This document shows, piece after piece, positions 26,162-35,159 of a stretch of DNA of 64,000 nucleotides. Below the pieces are notes generated by a model. The model had not been told where the DNA came from. It searched no databases and saw only the letters and a list, made by a program, of their open reading frames with translations. This DNA comes from Alicyclobacillus sp. ALC3 (GTDB lineage Bacteria; Bacillota; Bacilli; Alicyclobacillales; Alicyclobacillaceae). The position numbers were made by a program, and so were the translations under genes. Positions within the stretch are counted from its first letter, which is position 1. Every line of letters starts with the position of its first letter. The DNA lies in contig NZ_CP066784.1 of the NCBI RefSeq assembly GCF_028751195.1, forward strand, positions 3,286,001-3,350,000. Reading direction: 5' to 3'.

Positions 26162-26223
26162 CGCCTTTTGCCTAGGGTGGTACCACGAGATTCCCTCGTC
26201 CCTAACCGGACGGGGGTTTTCTA
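26162..26223 (+). promoter_or_regulatory. Second, partial T-box module (antiterminator and terminator only)
   Basis: A near-copy of the 3' end of the T-box located 91 bp after the first. It has CGCCTTTT, the core AGGGTGGTACCACG (26174-26187, one change from the first), and its own terminator CCCTCGTCC/GGACGGGGG followed by TTTT (26193-26220). No Stem I or specifier lies between the two modules. The aroF ribosome binding site follows directly. It appears to be a tandem duplication of about 62 bp. Confidence 0.85.
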
Positions 26224-26248
26224 TTTCAATCAGGGGAGGAATCGTTTG

Positions 26249-27106
26249 ATGTCAAAGCAAGCTGCGAACAAACCGTACAAATTGGTTAGCCGGTCTTCTC
26301 ATCTGGAGTCTACTGTCGTTCGGGTCGGAAAGCATTTTGTCGGTGACGGTTCCCCCACGGTCATTGCAGGTCCTTGCTCAGTGGAGAGCCGAGAGCAAAT
26401 CCTGGATATCGCAGAGGAACTCAAGCTGTGCGGTGCACACATGCTGAGAGGCGGCGCGTTTAAACCGCGCACCTCGCCGTACTCGTTCCAAGGGCTTGGC
26501 ATAGAAGGCTTGGAATACCTAGCAGAGGCTCGTCAGGCGACAGGTCTTCCGGTCGTCTCTGAAGTTATGGACACAGACAGTCTGCCGGCTGCGCTCGACT
26601 ACATCGATGTCATTCAAGTTGGGGCCAGGAACATGCAGAACTACCCGCTGCTGCGGGCGGTTGGAAAGACTACAAAGCCGGTGCTATTAAAACGGGGACT
26701 GTCGGCCACGATTGAGGAGTGGTTGATGGCGGCGGAGTACATTTTGAATGAGGGCAACTCGAACGTGATTCTCTGTGAACGGGGGATTCGCACCTTCGAG
26801 ACGGCCACACGAAATACACTGGACCTCAATGCCGTACCAGTGGTGAAAGACCTGACGCACTTGCCTATCCTCATCGACCCAAGTCACGGTGTGGGGATTG
26901 CACGTTATGTTCCAGCGATGAGCATGGCATCGCTTGCGGCAGGCGCCGACGGTTTACTCCTTGAAGTTCACCCGACACCCGAGACAGCGTTGTCCGATGG
27001 CGAACAGAGCCTTACGCCCCTTCAGTTTCATCAGTTGATGAAAAGAGTTGAACACTACGTGGCCTTTCAGGCTAGCTTCGACATGGAGACGTCCCTGTAC
27101 GGCTGA
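26249..27106 (+). CDS. aroF: 3-deoxy-7-phosphoheptulonate (DAHP) synthase
   Basis: A 285-residue type I-beta DAHP synthase, joining phosphoenolpyruvate and erythrose 4-phosphate in the first step of the shikimate pathway. Core motifs are [61 protein letters not shown] and LIDPSHGVG, which hold the substrate and metal ligands. About 37 residues precede the barrel, too few for a chorismate mutase or ferredoxin-like regulatory domain. The ATG at 26249 follows GGGGAGG by 9 bp; the open frame before it is in the T-box region. Control is by the T-box leader instead of an obvious allosteric domain. Confidence 0.93.
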   Translation: MSKQAANKPYKLVSRSSHLESTVVRVGKHFVGDGSPTVIAGPCSVESREQILDIAEELKLCGAHMLRGGAFKPRTSPYSFQGLGIEGLEYLAEARQATGLPVVSEVMDTDSLPAALDYIDVIQVGARNMQNYPLLRAVGKTTKPVLLKRGLSATIEEWLMAAEYILNEGNSNVILCERGIRTFETATRNTLDLNAVPVVKDLTHLPILIDPSHGVGIARYVPAMSMASLAAGADGLLLEVHPTPETALSDGEQSLTPLQFHQLMKRVEHYVAFQASFDMETSLYG

Positions 27107-27327
27107 ACTGCTGACGGCGGTAGTGTGAGGCGCGGCGGTGTGACCACGCTGCGCCTGACAACTGCCACCCTCAGCTCTGCTTGATTGACAGGTTCACTCC
27201 ATATATGGTTAACGAATGCGTGTCTCTTTGAATGATATCACTGCCAATTTAATTGTATGGTAGAACGCAGGTGGGGAACCATTTCAAAGTGCACGACAAC
27301 ACATCTGATGTACGAAGGGGACTACAT

Positions 27328-28068
27328 ATGGTTTCAAACAAGGTCGTGGTCGTAACCGGCGCCAGCAGTGGCATTGGACAAGCAGCGGCGGTTCGGCTGG
27401 CGCAGGGTGGGGCAAAGGTAGTGTTGTCTGCGCGCAGGGAAGAGCGGTTGAAAGAAACGGTAGAGCAAATTACACGGGCAGGCGGGACTGCGAGTTTTTT
27501 CCCAGCGGACATCGCTGACAAGGACCAGGTCCAGGCTCTGGCAGATTATGCAGTTGAGACGTACGGGAGAATCGACGTCTGGGTCAATAACGCGGGCCTG
27601 ATGCCGCTCTCCTTTTTGAACAAGCGCAAGTTGGATGAGTGGGACCGCATGGTTGATGTGAACATCAAGGGTGTACTGTACGGGATTGCGGCGGCAATAC
27701 CTGTCATGGAACGGCAACAGAGCGGCCATGTCATCAACGTGTCATCTGTCGCGGGTCATCGCGTGGGTATGGCTGGCGCTGTATACAGCGGAACGAAGTT
27801 TGCCGTGCGCGCCATCACCGAAGGATTACGCATGGAACTGTCTCCGTCAGCGAACATTCGGACCACCATCATCTCACCGGGTATGGTGCAGACAGAGTTA
27901 ACCTCGACTATCACCGATGAGGACGCGCTGTCGGCACTGAAGTCCCGCTCTACAGAACAAGCATTGACCGGAGACGACATCGCTAATGCCATTTTTTACG
28001 CGATTGAACAACCTGACCGGGTAGCCGTCAACGAAATACTGATTCGACCGACGTCGCAGCCGTCTTGA
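27328..28068 (+). CDS. SDR family oxidoreductase (YdfG-like)
   Basis: A 246-residue classical short-chain dehydrogenase. The nucleotide-binding motif is TGASSGIGQA (residues about 11-20), NNAG is at about 86, the catalytic Ser is in VSSVAGHRVG and the Tyr-Lys pair in YSGTKFAV (near residue 152). LSARREERL after beta-2 suggests NADPH preference. The ATG at 27328 is preceded by GAAGGGGA. It is followed 26 bp later by a second SDR gene, so they are probably an operon. The substrate is unknown; the nearest familiar group is 3-hydroxy acid/serine dehydrogenase YdfG. Confidence 0.87.
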   Translation: MVSNKVVVVTGASSGIGQAAAVRLAQGGAKVVLSARREERLKETVEQITRAGGTASFFPADIADKDQVQALADYAVETYGRIDVWVNNAGLMPLSFLNKRKLDEWDRMVDVNIKGVLYGIAAAIPVMERQQSGHVINVSSVAGHRVGMAGAVYSGTKFAVRAITEGLRMELSPSANIRTTIISPGMVQTELTSTITDEDALSALKSRSTEQALTGDDIANAIFYAIEQPDRVAVNEILIRPTSQPS

Positions 28069-28094
28069 AAACTAATCAAATGTAGGTGATGAGG

Positions 28095-28814
28095 ATGAGT
28101 TTGCAAGGGAAAGTTGCACTAGTCACTGGAGCCGGGAAGGGAATTGGCAAGGCGACTGCACTGCGTCTAGCGTCAGAAGGCGTGCATGTGGGGCTGTTGG
28201 CGCGCAGTGAGTCCGACCTGAAAACAGTCGCCGACACGATTTCACAAAGGGCGGGAGTCAGGGTCGCCTATGCGGCAGCAGACATTTCTGACCGCGCAAG
28301 TGTGGAGACAGCCATCGCTGAGCTGACTGGAACTTTAGGGCCGATTGACCTGCTCATCAACAACGCTGGGACGGCGCAGTTTGGCACAGTCAGTGAGATG
28401 GACCCAGAGGAATGGGAACGGATCGTCAAAGTGAATTTGTTTGGCACGTACTACGTCACCCGGGCTGTGCTACCAGTTATGATGCAGCGGAACACCGGTG
28501 CGATTTTAAACGTCAGTTCGACCTCTGGCCAGAGAGGTGCCGCGACAACTTCTGCGTACTCCGCCTCGAAGTTTGGCATCATGGGGTTCACCGAGTCGCT
28601 GATGCAGGAGGCTAGGCGTCACAATATTCGCGTCACGGCACTCACACCGAGCACTGTGAACACAGAAATGGCGTCCAGCATTGGCCTGAAAATCGGACCC
28701 GAAGACCGTATGTTACAGCCTGAGGACGTAGCAGAATTGATTACCTCCATTTTGAAACTGCCGGAACGCGTCTTTGTCAACTTGGCCGGAATTTGGACGA
28801 CGAATCCACAGTAA
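28095..28814 (+). CDS. SDR family oxidoreductase (FabG-like)
   Basis: A 239-residue short-chain dehydrogenase resembling 3-oxoacyl reductases. TGAGKGIGKATALRL is the dinucleotide loop (about 10-24), NNAGTAQFG follows, and the catalytic residues are Ser in VSSTSGQRG and Tyr-Lys in YSASKFGIMGF (near 152). LARSESDL fits NADPH. Start at 28095 follows AGGTG; earlier in-frame GTG/ATG codons at 28086 and 28089 overlap that site. It is second in a two-SDR operon. The substrate cannot be told. Confidence 0.85.
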   Translation: MSLQGKVALVTGAGKGIGKATALRLASEGVHVGLLARSESDLKTVADTISQRAGVRVAYAAADISDRASVETAIAELTGTLGPIDLLINNAGTAQFGTVSEMDPEEWERIVKVNLFGTYYVTRAVLPVMMQRNTGAILNVSSTSGQRGAATTSAYSASKFGIMGFTESLMQEARRHNIRVTALTPSTVNTEMASSIGLKIGPEDRMLQPEDVAELITSILKLPERVFVNLAGIWTTNPQ

Positions 28815-28886
28815 GACAACAGTCCTAGACTCGCCACAGCCCAGGGATACGGGGCTGTAGCGAGTGTTCGGCAGCGACGACTGGCC

Positions 28887-29588
28887 TTAGACGTCTAAAA
28901 ACCTCGTCACGGCGTCCAGGAAAGCCGGGAGGTTGACGCTGTGCACATTGTGACCGGCACCTTCGACGGTGACGAGCTCACAGTTTGGTATCAGCTTCGA
29001 CACTTCCTCTAGCTTGTCTTGCGGGATGTGGCTGGTCGACCCACCACCGACAATGAGGGTGGGTGCGGATATCTCGGGTAATTGCTGCCACCATGCGGGG
29101 TCGGGGTCATTGAGTTGGCGAAAGATGGGCGGCACAACAAAGTAGTCAAAGGGCAGCGGCTGTGCTGGCTCGGGCGGGATCTCCAACTGCTTATCTGGGA
29201 ACGGGGGCGGAGTATCCTCCACAATGAGTTGCACAATTCGGTCCGGATAGGCCTCAGCGAACAGATAAGACACGGTGCCACCCATGGAGTGACCGAGCAG
29301 TGTGAAGCTCTCTAGCCCCAGGGTATTCGCAAATTGGCGCAGGTCATCGCGCATCAGTTCGAACGAGTACGTCCCTGGTCGCGCGCTCCCGCCGTGCCCG
29401 CGCAGGTCGAGCGCCAGCACACGGTACTTCCTAGCGAGCGTGGCTGCGACCGCGTCGAAAGACGCACCGCTCTGTCCCAGTGCGTGAAGAGCTATGAGCG
29501 GTGGCGCAGATTCCTCTCCCGTTTCCCGAAACTGAAACTTCAGCCCGTCTAGTTCAATCACTCTTGTTTGGGTTTCGATGGCACTCAC
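28887..29588 (-). CDS. Alpha/beta hydrolase
   Basis: A 233-residue alpha/beta hydrolase. The nucleophile elbow is LLGHSMGGT (Ser near residue 99), the acid is probably Asp in IVEDTPP or an acidic residue near IVGGGSTS, and the catalytic His is in VEGAGHNVHS near the end. LHALGQSGASFDAV supplies the oxyanion hole, and LDLRGHGGSARPG is conserved in the family. The start overlaps the stop of the upstream thioesterase gene by 4 bp, so the two are translated together. An ester or thioester substrate is likely. Confidence 0.83.
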   Translation of the reverse strand: MSAIETQTRVIELDGLKFQFRETGEESAPPLIALHALGQSGASFDAVAATLARKYRVLALDLRGHGGSARPGTYSFELMRDDLRQFANTLGLESFTLLGHSMGGTVSYLFAEAYPDRIVQLIVEDTPPPFPDKQLEIPPEPAQPLPFDYFVVPPIFRQLNDPDPAWWQQLPEISAPTLIVGGGSTSHIPQDKLEEVSKLIPNCELVTVEGAGHNVHSVNLPAFLDAVTRFLDV

Positions 29589-30022
29589 TCCAATCCCTCG
29601 AGCGCGGCGCGCAGGTCGGTTGGGAGGGGGACGCCCTGTCCAGTTGCGGGATCCATCGTCACAGACACAATCTGCCCCTTCGCGCAGAGAACCCCTTCCG
29701 TTCCGCCGGCGCTCTCGCCTTTGCCGTTTTTGTGTTTCACGACGTCAAACTCAAAGGTCATCGACTTCTCGCCGACCTTGGTCACGCTACAGGTGACTGT
29801 GCCGCTGTCTCCGAGTTGCAGCGGCCGCAAGTAGTTGCACTCGACGTGTACGCGCGGGAATGCAATGCCCTTTGGCGCTGGCTCGTTGTGGGGATAACCG
29901 AGGCGGGCAAGCAACTGGTGCTCGGCTTCTTCGAAGTAACGGAAGATGTTCGGGTAGTAAATCAGGCCCGCTGCGTCGACGTGGCGCCAGGCGACGGTAA
30001 ACGGGACGGTGTGTGAGACCAT
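29585..30022 (-). CDS. Acyl-CoA thioesterase (4-hydroxybenzoyl-CoA thioesterase/YbgC family)
   Basis: A 145-residue single hot-dog-fold thioesterase. The family motif is VAWRHVDAAGLIYYPNIFRYFEEAEHQLLARLG (the D-x-x-G-x-x-Y segment with catalytic Asp), then VECNYLRPLQLGD. The start at 30022 is chosen because AAGGA lies 8 bp upstream and because the sequence before it has no family resemblance. It is coupled to the alpha/beta hydrolase gene. Aromatic or branched acyl-CoA substrates are plausible given the nearby CoA ligases, but this is inference. Confidence 0.83.
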   Translation of the reverse strand: MVSHTVPFTVAWRHVDAAGLIYYPNIFRYFEEAEHQLLARLGYPHNEPAPKGIAFPRVHVECNYLRPLQLGDSGTVTCSVTKVGEKSMTFEFDVVKHKNGKGESAGGTEGVLCAKGQIVSVTMDPATGQGVPLPTDLRAALEGLE

Positions 30023-30168
30023 CGGTGTGAGTCCTTTCCGCATGGAATGAGGGCAGAAATTAACCCCTGGATTAACCACAGACCCTTGACCACAGACCCG
30101 GTCAGGCCGAGCGACAGACATTCCCCAATCTCGTCGCGCCAGCCTGCCGGGTCTACCTTGACCGATTA

Positions 30169-33100
30169 CTATTCGAGTACGAACAGCAAGTCGCCCGGTT
30201 CAACGCGTTCGCCCGCTTTACACAGGACTTCCTTGACGACGCCGTCGATGGGAGACTGAATCTGCATTTCCATCTTCATCGCTTCCGTCACAGCGAGCAA
30301 GCTGTTTTTTTCGATCGCGTCACCTGGTTGAACGAGGACTGAGATCACGTTGCCTGGCATGCTCGCCCCGACTTCCTTTGGGTCGCCGCTGGTCTTACGC
30401 CGTGCGTCGGCGGAGCGGGGGGCGGCGCGATCGAGAATCTCAAGCTCGCGCGGCTGTCCGTTGAGCTCGAAGAACACGGTGCGCTTGCCGTCCGGTTGCA
30501 GGTCGCCAATCGACAGCAGCTTGACGATGAGCGTCTTGCCCTCTTCAATTGGCACGGCAATTTCCTCGCCAGAGCGCATGCCATAGAAAAAGGTCAAGGT
30601 GTCGAGTGGCGTCAGGTTGCCGTACTCCGTGCGGTGCTGAATCAGGTCGAGCGTCACCGCCGGGTACATTAGGTACGACATCACCTGCTCGTTGCTCGGC
30701 GCGTGTCCCAGCAACTCTTGCAGGTGCTCTGCCTCAACGTCGATTTCTACTGGCGGCAGCAGTTCACCTGGGCGAACTGTGAGCGGTGTGCGGTCGCGCA
30801 GTACCGCCCTCTGCAGGGCCTCGGGGAAGCCACCTGGGGGTTGGCCCATGTGGCCCATGAAGTAGTCAATCACGGACCCTGGGAAGTCGAGGTCGGCTGC
30901 GCGCTCGATCAACGTCTGCGGGTTCAGTCCGTTTTGCACCATGAACAGCGCGAAGTCGCCGACCATCTTCGAAGACGGTGTCACTTTTACGATGTCGCCG
31001 AGCAGTTGGTTCACTTGCGCGTACGCCCGTTTGACGTCGTCAAACTTGTCGCCGATGCCAAGTGCGATGGCCTGTTCGCGCAGGTTAGTGTACTGACCGC
31101 CTGGCATTTCATGCTGGTAGACTTCTGTAGACGGCACGGTCAGCCCGCTTTCAAAGCGGCTGTAGTAGCGCCGAACGGTCGTCCAATAGTCCGCGAGCAC
31201 TTGCAGGTCTGTGAGCTTGTCGGGTACTGCACGGTCAGTAAACTGCAGCGATGCGACAAGTGAGTTCCAACTCGGCTGCGACGTTGTGCCGGCGACCGAG
31301 CTAATCGCGACGTCAGCGATGTCGACGCCAGCCTCCGTCGCCATCATCAGCGTGGAGAGGCCATTGCCGCTGGTGTCGTGGGTGTGGAGGTGAATTGGGA
31401 CGGACACATGGTCGCGCAGTGCTTTCACCAACTCGGCAGCTGCGTACGGCTTGAGCAGGCCCGCCATGTCTTTGATCGCGAGCACCTGCGCGCCTGCTTG
31501 CTCGAGCGTTTGTGCCATCTCCACGTAGTAGTGCAGGTCGTAGCGCGTGCGCGTCGGGTCGAGGATGTCGCCTGTGTAGCAGATGGCAGCTTCTGCAATC
31601 TTGCCGGCGCTTCTCACTTCGTCAATTGCGGTCAGCATGTTCGGGACGTAGTTCAGGCTGTCGAAGATCCGAAACACGTCGACGCCACTCTCCGCTGCCT
31701 GCCGCGTGAAGGCGCGCACGGTGTTGTCCGGGTAGTTCTTGTAGCCGACGGCGTTTGCGCCGCGCAGCAACATCTGGAACAAGACGTTCGGGATGGCTTC
31801 GCGCAGTGCAGCGAGGCGTTCCCACGGGTCTTCCTTCAAAAACCGCATGCTCGCGTCAAACGTCGCGCCACCCCACACTTCCATCGAGAACAGGTTTGCT
31901 CCGATGCGCGACGTTGCGTCCGCGATCGCCAGTAAATCGCGCGTACGCACCCGCGTTGCAAGCAGCGACTGGTGTGCATCGCGGAACGTCGTGTCCGTCA
32001 GCCACAAGCGCTTCTCGTCGCGAATGAACTGTAGGAATCGCTCGGCGCCGAGACTGTTCAACAAATCCCTGGTGCCTTGCGGCCGCGTCTCTTCAAACGG
32101 GTAGTTTGGCACGTGCGGCGAAGTGATAGCCGGTTTCTCTTCCGGACCCGTCCCGTCCGGCCCGTTCACCGTGACGTCGCCGATGTAACGCAGCAGTTTA
32201 CTCGCGCGGTCCCGGCGTGGCGGGAACACAAACAGTTCGGGGTGGTCATCGATGAAGTGGACGTCGCAGTTACCAGCCAGGAACCTCGGGTGGTGGATCA
32301 CGTTTGACAGAAACGGGATGTTCGTCTTGACGCCGCGGATGCGGAACTCTGCCAGCGCACGGGCCATCTTGCTCGCCGTCTTCTCAAACGTGAGACCAAA
32401 CGAGCTGACTTTGACGAGCAGTGAGTCGTAAAACGGCAGAACGCGCGCGCCCGTGTAGCCGTTGCCGGTATCCAGGCGGATCCCGAATCCAGCCGCCGAT
32501 CGATATGTTGCGATGCGGCCTGTGTCAGGCATGAACCCGTTCAGCGGGTCTTCTGTCGTCACGCGGCACTGAATCGCGTAGCCGTGTGTGGACACTGCTT
32601 CTTGTGAAGCGATCCCGATGTCCAGGCTGTCGAGCCTGTAGCCCTGGGCGACGCGGATCTGTGACTGCACAATGTCAATTCCGGTGATGAGCTCGGTAAT
32701 GGTGTGCTCCACTTGGACGCGCGGGTTGACCTCAATAAAGTAGAATTCGCCGCTGTCCGTGAGCAGGAATTCGACTGTCCCGGCGTTCACGTAGTTGGCG
32801 TGCTTCATCAGTTTGACGGCGGTGTCACAGATGCGGTTGCGCACCTCGTCCGCAATGAGTGCGGGCGCAATTTCAATGACCTTCTGGTGGCGCCGCTGAA
32901 TTGAGCAGTCGCGCTCAAACAGGTGCACGAGGTTGCCGTGCTCATCGCCGAGAATCTGCACTTCGATGTGCTTTGGCGCGGGGATGTACTTTTCCACGTA
33001 GACGCCACCGGATCCGAAGGCGGCCTGTGCCTCAGACGACGCTCTGTTGTACAGGTCGCCCAGCTCCGCTTCGGAGTGGACGACGCGCATACCGCGTCCG

Positions 33101-33597
33101 CCGCCGCCGCTGACAGCCTTCAGCATCACTGGGTAGCCGATCTCGGCAGCGTACCGGCGCGCTTCGTCCAGGTCGACTGGCCCGTCTGACCCGGGCACGA
33201 CCGGGATGCCGGCTTCCATTGCGACGCGCCGGGCTGACACTTTGTCCCCAAACATGTCGAGGTGCTCGGGCCGCGGTCCGATGAACGTGATGCCTGCGAC
33301 CTCACAAGCGCGGGCGAGCGCCTCGCTCTCAGACAGGAAGCCGTAGCCTGGATGAATGGCGTCGCACTCTGCGCGCAGCGCCACGTCAACGATACTTTCG
33401 ACGTCAAGGTAGGCCTCGACTGGGCCTTTATCTTCGCCGATCAAATACGCTTCATCCGCTTTGTAGCGGTGCAAGGACAGTTTGTCTTCTTCGGTGTACA
33501 CCGCGACCGTGCGGATTCCGAGTTCCGTACAGGCGCGGCAGATGCGGATCGCGATTTCGCCTCTGTTGGCTACCAGAATTTTCGAAAAGTGTTTCAT
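30169..33597 (-). CDS. pyc: Pyruvate carboxylase
   Basis: A 1142-residue multidomain biotin enzyme that carboxylates pyruvate to oxaloacetate, refilling the citric acid cycle. Domains in order: biotin carboxylase (about 1-455; GGGGRGMR ATP loop, KVIEIAPA, FIEVNPRVQVEHT), carboxyltransferase (about 535-800; WLTDTTFRDAHQSLLATRVRT, HLHTHDTSGN), allosteric/tetramerisation region, and a C-terminal biotin carboxyl carrier (last 75 residues; the biotin lysine is K1108 in EAMKMEM). The length is normal (about 1145). Upstream lies a 1-kb gap with a repeat array. The biotin transporter bioY is encoded about 5.4 kb further along. Confidence 0.97.
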   Translation of the reverse strand: MKHFSKILVANRGEIAIRICRACTELGIRTVAVYTEEDKLSLHRYKADEAYLIGEDKGPVEAYLDVESIVDVALRAECDAIHPGYGFLSESEALARACEVAGITFIGPRPEHLDMFGDKVSARRVAMEAGIPVVPGSDGPVDLDEARRYAAEIGYPVMLKAVSGGGGRGMRVVHSEAELGDLYNRASSEAQAAFGSGGVYVEKYIPAPKHIEVQILGDEHGNLVHLFERDCSIQRRHQKVIEIAPALIADEVRNRICDTAVKLMKHANYVNAGTVEFLLTDSGEFYFIEVNPRVQVEHTITELITGIDIVQSQIRVAQGYRLDSLDIGIASQEAVSTHGYAIQCRVTTEDPLNGFMPDTGRIATYRSAAGFGIRLDTGNGYTGARVLPFYDSLLVKVSSFGLTFEKTASKMARALAEFRIRGVKTNIPFLSNVIHHPRFLAGNCDVHFIDDHPELFVFPPRRDRASKLLRYIGDVTVNGPDGTGPEEKPAITSPHVPNYPFEETRPQGTRDLLNSLGAERFLQFIRDEKRLWLTDTTFRDAHQSLLATRVRTRDLLAIADATSRIGANLFSMEVWGGATFDASMRFLKEDPWERLAALREAIPNVLFQMLLRGANAVGYKNYPDNTVRAFTRQAAESGVDVFRIFDSLNYVPNMLTAIDEVRSAGKIAEAAICYTGDILDPTRTRYDLHYYVEMAQTLEQAGAQVLAIKDMAGLLKPYAAAELVKALRDHVSVPIHLHTHDTSGNGLSTLMMATEAGVDIADVAISSVAGTTSQPSWNSLVASLQFTDRAVPDKLTDLQVLADYWTTVRRYYSRFESGLTVPSTEVYQHEMPGGQYTNLREQAIALGIGDKFDDVKRAYAQVNQLLGDIVKVTPSSKMVGDFALFMVQNGLNPQTLIERAADLDFPGSVIDYFMGHMGQPPGGFPEALQRAVLRDRTPLTVRPGELLPPVEIDVEAEHLQELLGHAPSNEQVMSYLMYPAVTLDLIQHRTEYGNLTPLDTLTFFYGMRSGEEIAVPIEEGKTLIVKLLSIGDLQPDGKRTVFFELNGQPRELEILDRAAPRSADARRKTSGDPKEVGASMPGNVISVLVQPGDAIEKNSLLAVTEAMKMEMQIQSPIDGVVKEVLCKAGERVEPGDLLFVLE

Positions 33598-33960
33598 TGG
33601 GCTCTCCTCTCCCTGCGGCTAAGTCACTGTCTCAGGCTCGCCGTAATCTCTGTAGGCACTGCGTAATTTCTGTAGGTACACGGCTGAATCGTGCGGCGGG
33701 GCCTGCGAAACCATCCCGACGAGAACTGCTAAATTTCCTCGGTGAGGCCTGCGAAACTCCCCCGGGCGCCGCGAACTCCTGCGGTGCGCAAACTCCTGCG
33801 GCCAAGCCGCGTCACTATTAGTATACATGGTGTTTCGTCCGAATCGAAGCTCCATGTCAAGTTTCTTGCACATGCTCCGATGGCAAGGGTTCTCGTGCTG
33901 ACTCACACTCTTAGCGGAGGTGTGGCGGGATAGCGCGGCAGTCCCGCCGTCTCGTGGGAA

Positions 33961-34457
33961 TAGCGCCAGAATGGCGCTATAGCCCCAGCTCGGGATCCGT
34001 TACGCGGCCAAATTGGCGCTATCGCATGGGTTAGCGCCAGAATGGCGCTATAGCCCCAGCTCGGACTCCGTTACGCGGCCAAATTGGCGCTATCGCATGG
34101 GTTAGCGCCAGAATGGCGCTATAGCCTCAGCTCGGACTCCGTTGCGTGGCCAAATTGGCGCTATCGCATGGGTTAGCGCCAGAATGGCGCTATAGCCTCA
34201 GCTCGGACTTCGTTACGCGGCCAAATTGGCGCTATCGCATGGGTTAGCGCCAGAATGGCGCTATAGCCTCAGCTCGGACTCCGTTACGCGGCCAAATTGG
34301 CGCTATCGCATGGATTAGCGCCAGAATGGCGCTATAGCCGCAGTCCGGACTCCGTTACGCGGCCAAATTGGCGCTATCGCATGGATTAGCGCCATAATGG
34401 CGCTATAGCCGCAGTCCGGACTCCGTTACGCGGCCAAATTGGCGGTAAGGTGCCGCT
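33961..34457. repeat. 71-bp tandem repeat array, seven copies, nested palindromes
   Basis: Seven head-to-tail units with an exact 71-bp period (TAGCGCCA begins at 33961, 34032, 34103, 34174, 34245, 34316 and 34387). Each unit carries the palindrome TAGCGCCAGAATGGCGCTA (8-bp arms, GAA centre; TAA in the last unit). About 33 bp later comes a third arm, TTGGCGCTA, that can pair with the TAGCGCCA of the next unit. The seventh third arm is degenerate (TTGGCGGTA). The array occupies half of the gap between pyc and a GNAT gene (33598-34652). No protein-coding frame is supported in this gap. Upstream of the array (33620-33800) are short imperfect duplications such as GTAAT-TCTGTAGG. Confidence 0.95.
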
Positions 34458-34511
34458 GTCCCACCGCCATAGCATCATAGCGCCAGAATGACGTGGGTGG
34501 GAGCAACTAGT

Positions 34512-34552
34512 TTGACGTACTCGTCAATGTAGATGTCAGAATGACATCTACA
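34512..34552. repeat. Two adjacent perfect inverted repeats upstream of the GNAT gene
   Basis: TTGACG-TACT-CGTCAA (34512-34527) is followed directly by TGTAGATGTCA-GAA-TGACATCTACA (34528-34552, 11-bp arms). The second has the same GAA centre as the palindromes in the neighbouring 71-bp array but different arms. They lie about 100 bp before the GNAT start and may be operators, terminator-like hairpins or array relatives. Confidence 0.75.
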
Positions 34553-34652
34553 CCAATGGAGCCTTAATCGGATGTCAATCACGACCGGCGGAGCTGCTCA
34601 GTCGTGAGTCGTGAGTCGCTCATAGGTAGCACCCCCTCGAGAGGAGGCTAAC

Positions 34653-35159
34653 ATGGCCATTCAATCCGAACGGCTGCTTTTTCGTCGGTACGAAGACGCC
34701 GATTTAGACTTTCTTGCCGCATTAGTGGCGGACCCGCAGGTGATGCGGTTTATCGGCAATGGACAGACCCGGGATAGGGCTGGAGCAGAGGCGTTTCTGC
34801 AGCGTATTTATCAGATGTACGATAAGGGAGAAGACATGGGGTTGCAAGTGCTGGTGCGGAGAGCGGACAAAATCAGCATAGGACATGCTGGCCTTGTCCC
34901 GCAAACGGTGGGCGGAGTCGAGGAAACCGAGATTGGCTACTGGCTTGCGCGCGACTTTTGGGGTCAAGGTTATGCTTTCGAAGCGGCGCTTGCCCTGCGT
35001 ACACACGGAGAAGGAAAGCTTCACAAGACTAGGTTGATCTCGCTGATACAGCCCGGGAACACAGCCTCTCGCCGCATAGCCTCGAAGGTTGGTATGACAT
35101 TGGATCAGGAGATCAAACGCGGTGGACAGGATGTCTGTGTCTACTCGACGTCGCGTTAA
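34653..35159 (+). CDS. GNAT family N-acetyltransferase (RimJ/RimL-like)
   Basis: A 168-residue acetyltransferase using acetyl-CoA. It begins with ERLLFRRYEDADLDFLAALVADPQVMRFIGNG, which is the RimJ/RimL-type start. EIGYWLARDFWGQGYAFEAALAL is motif A with the acetyl-CoA-binding Q/R-x-x-G-x-G/A form, and LISLIQPGNTASRRIASKVGM is motif B. GAGAGGAGGC precedes the ATG. Its 3' end overlaps the end of the convergent acyl-CoA ligase gene by 47 bp. The acceptor is unknown. Confidence 0.87.
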   Translation: MAIQSERLLFRRYEDADLDFLAALVADPQVMRFIGNGQTRDRAGAEAFLQRIYQMYDKGEDMGLQVLVRRADKISIGHAGLVPQTVGGVEETEIGYWLARDFWGQGYAFEAALALRTHGEGKLHKTRLISLIQPGNTASRRIASKVGMTLDQEIKRGGQDVCVYSTSR

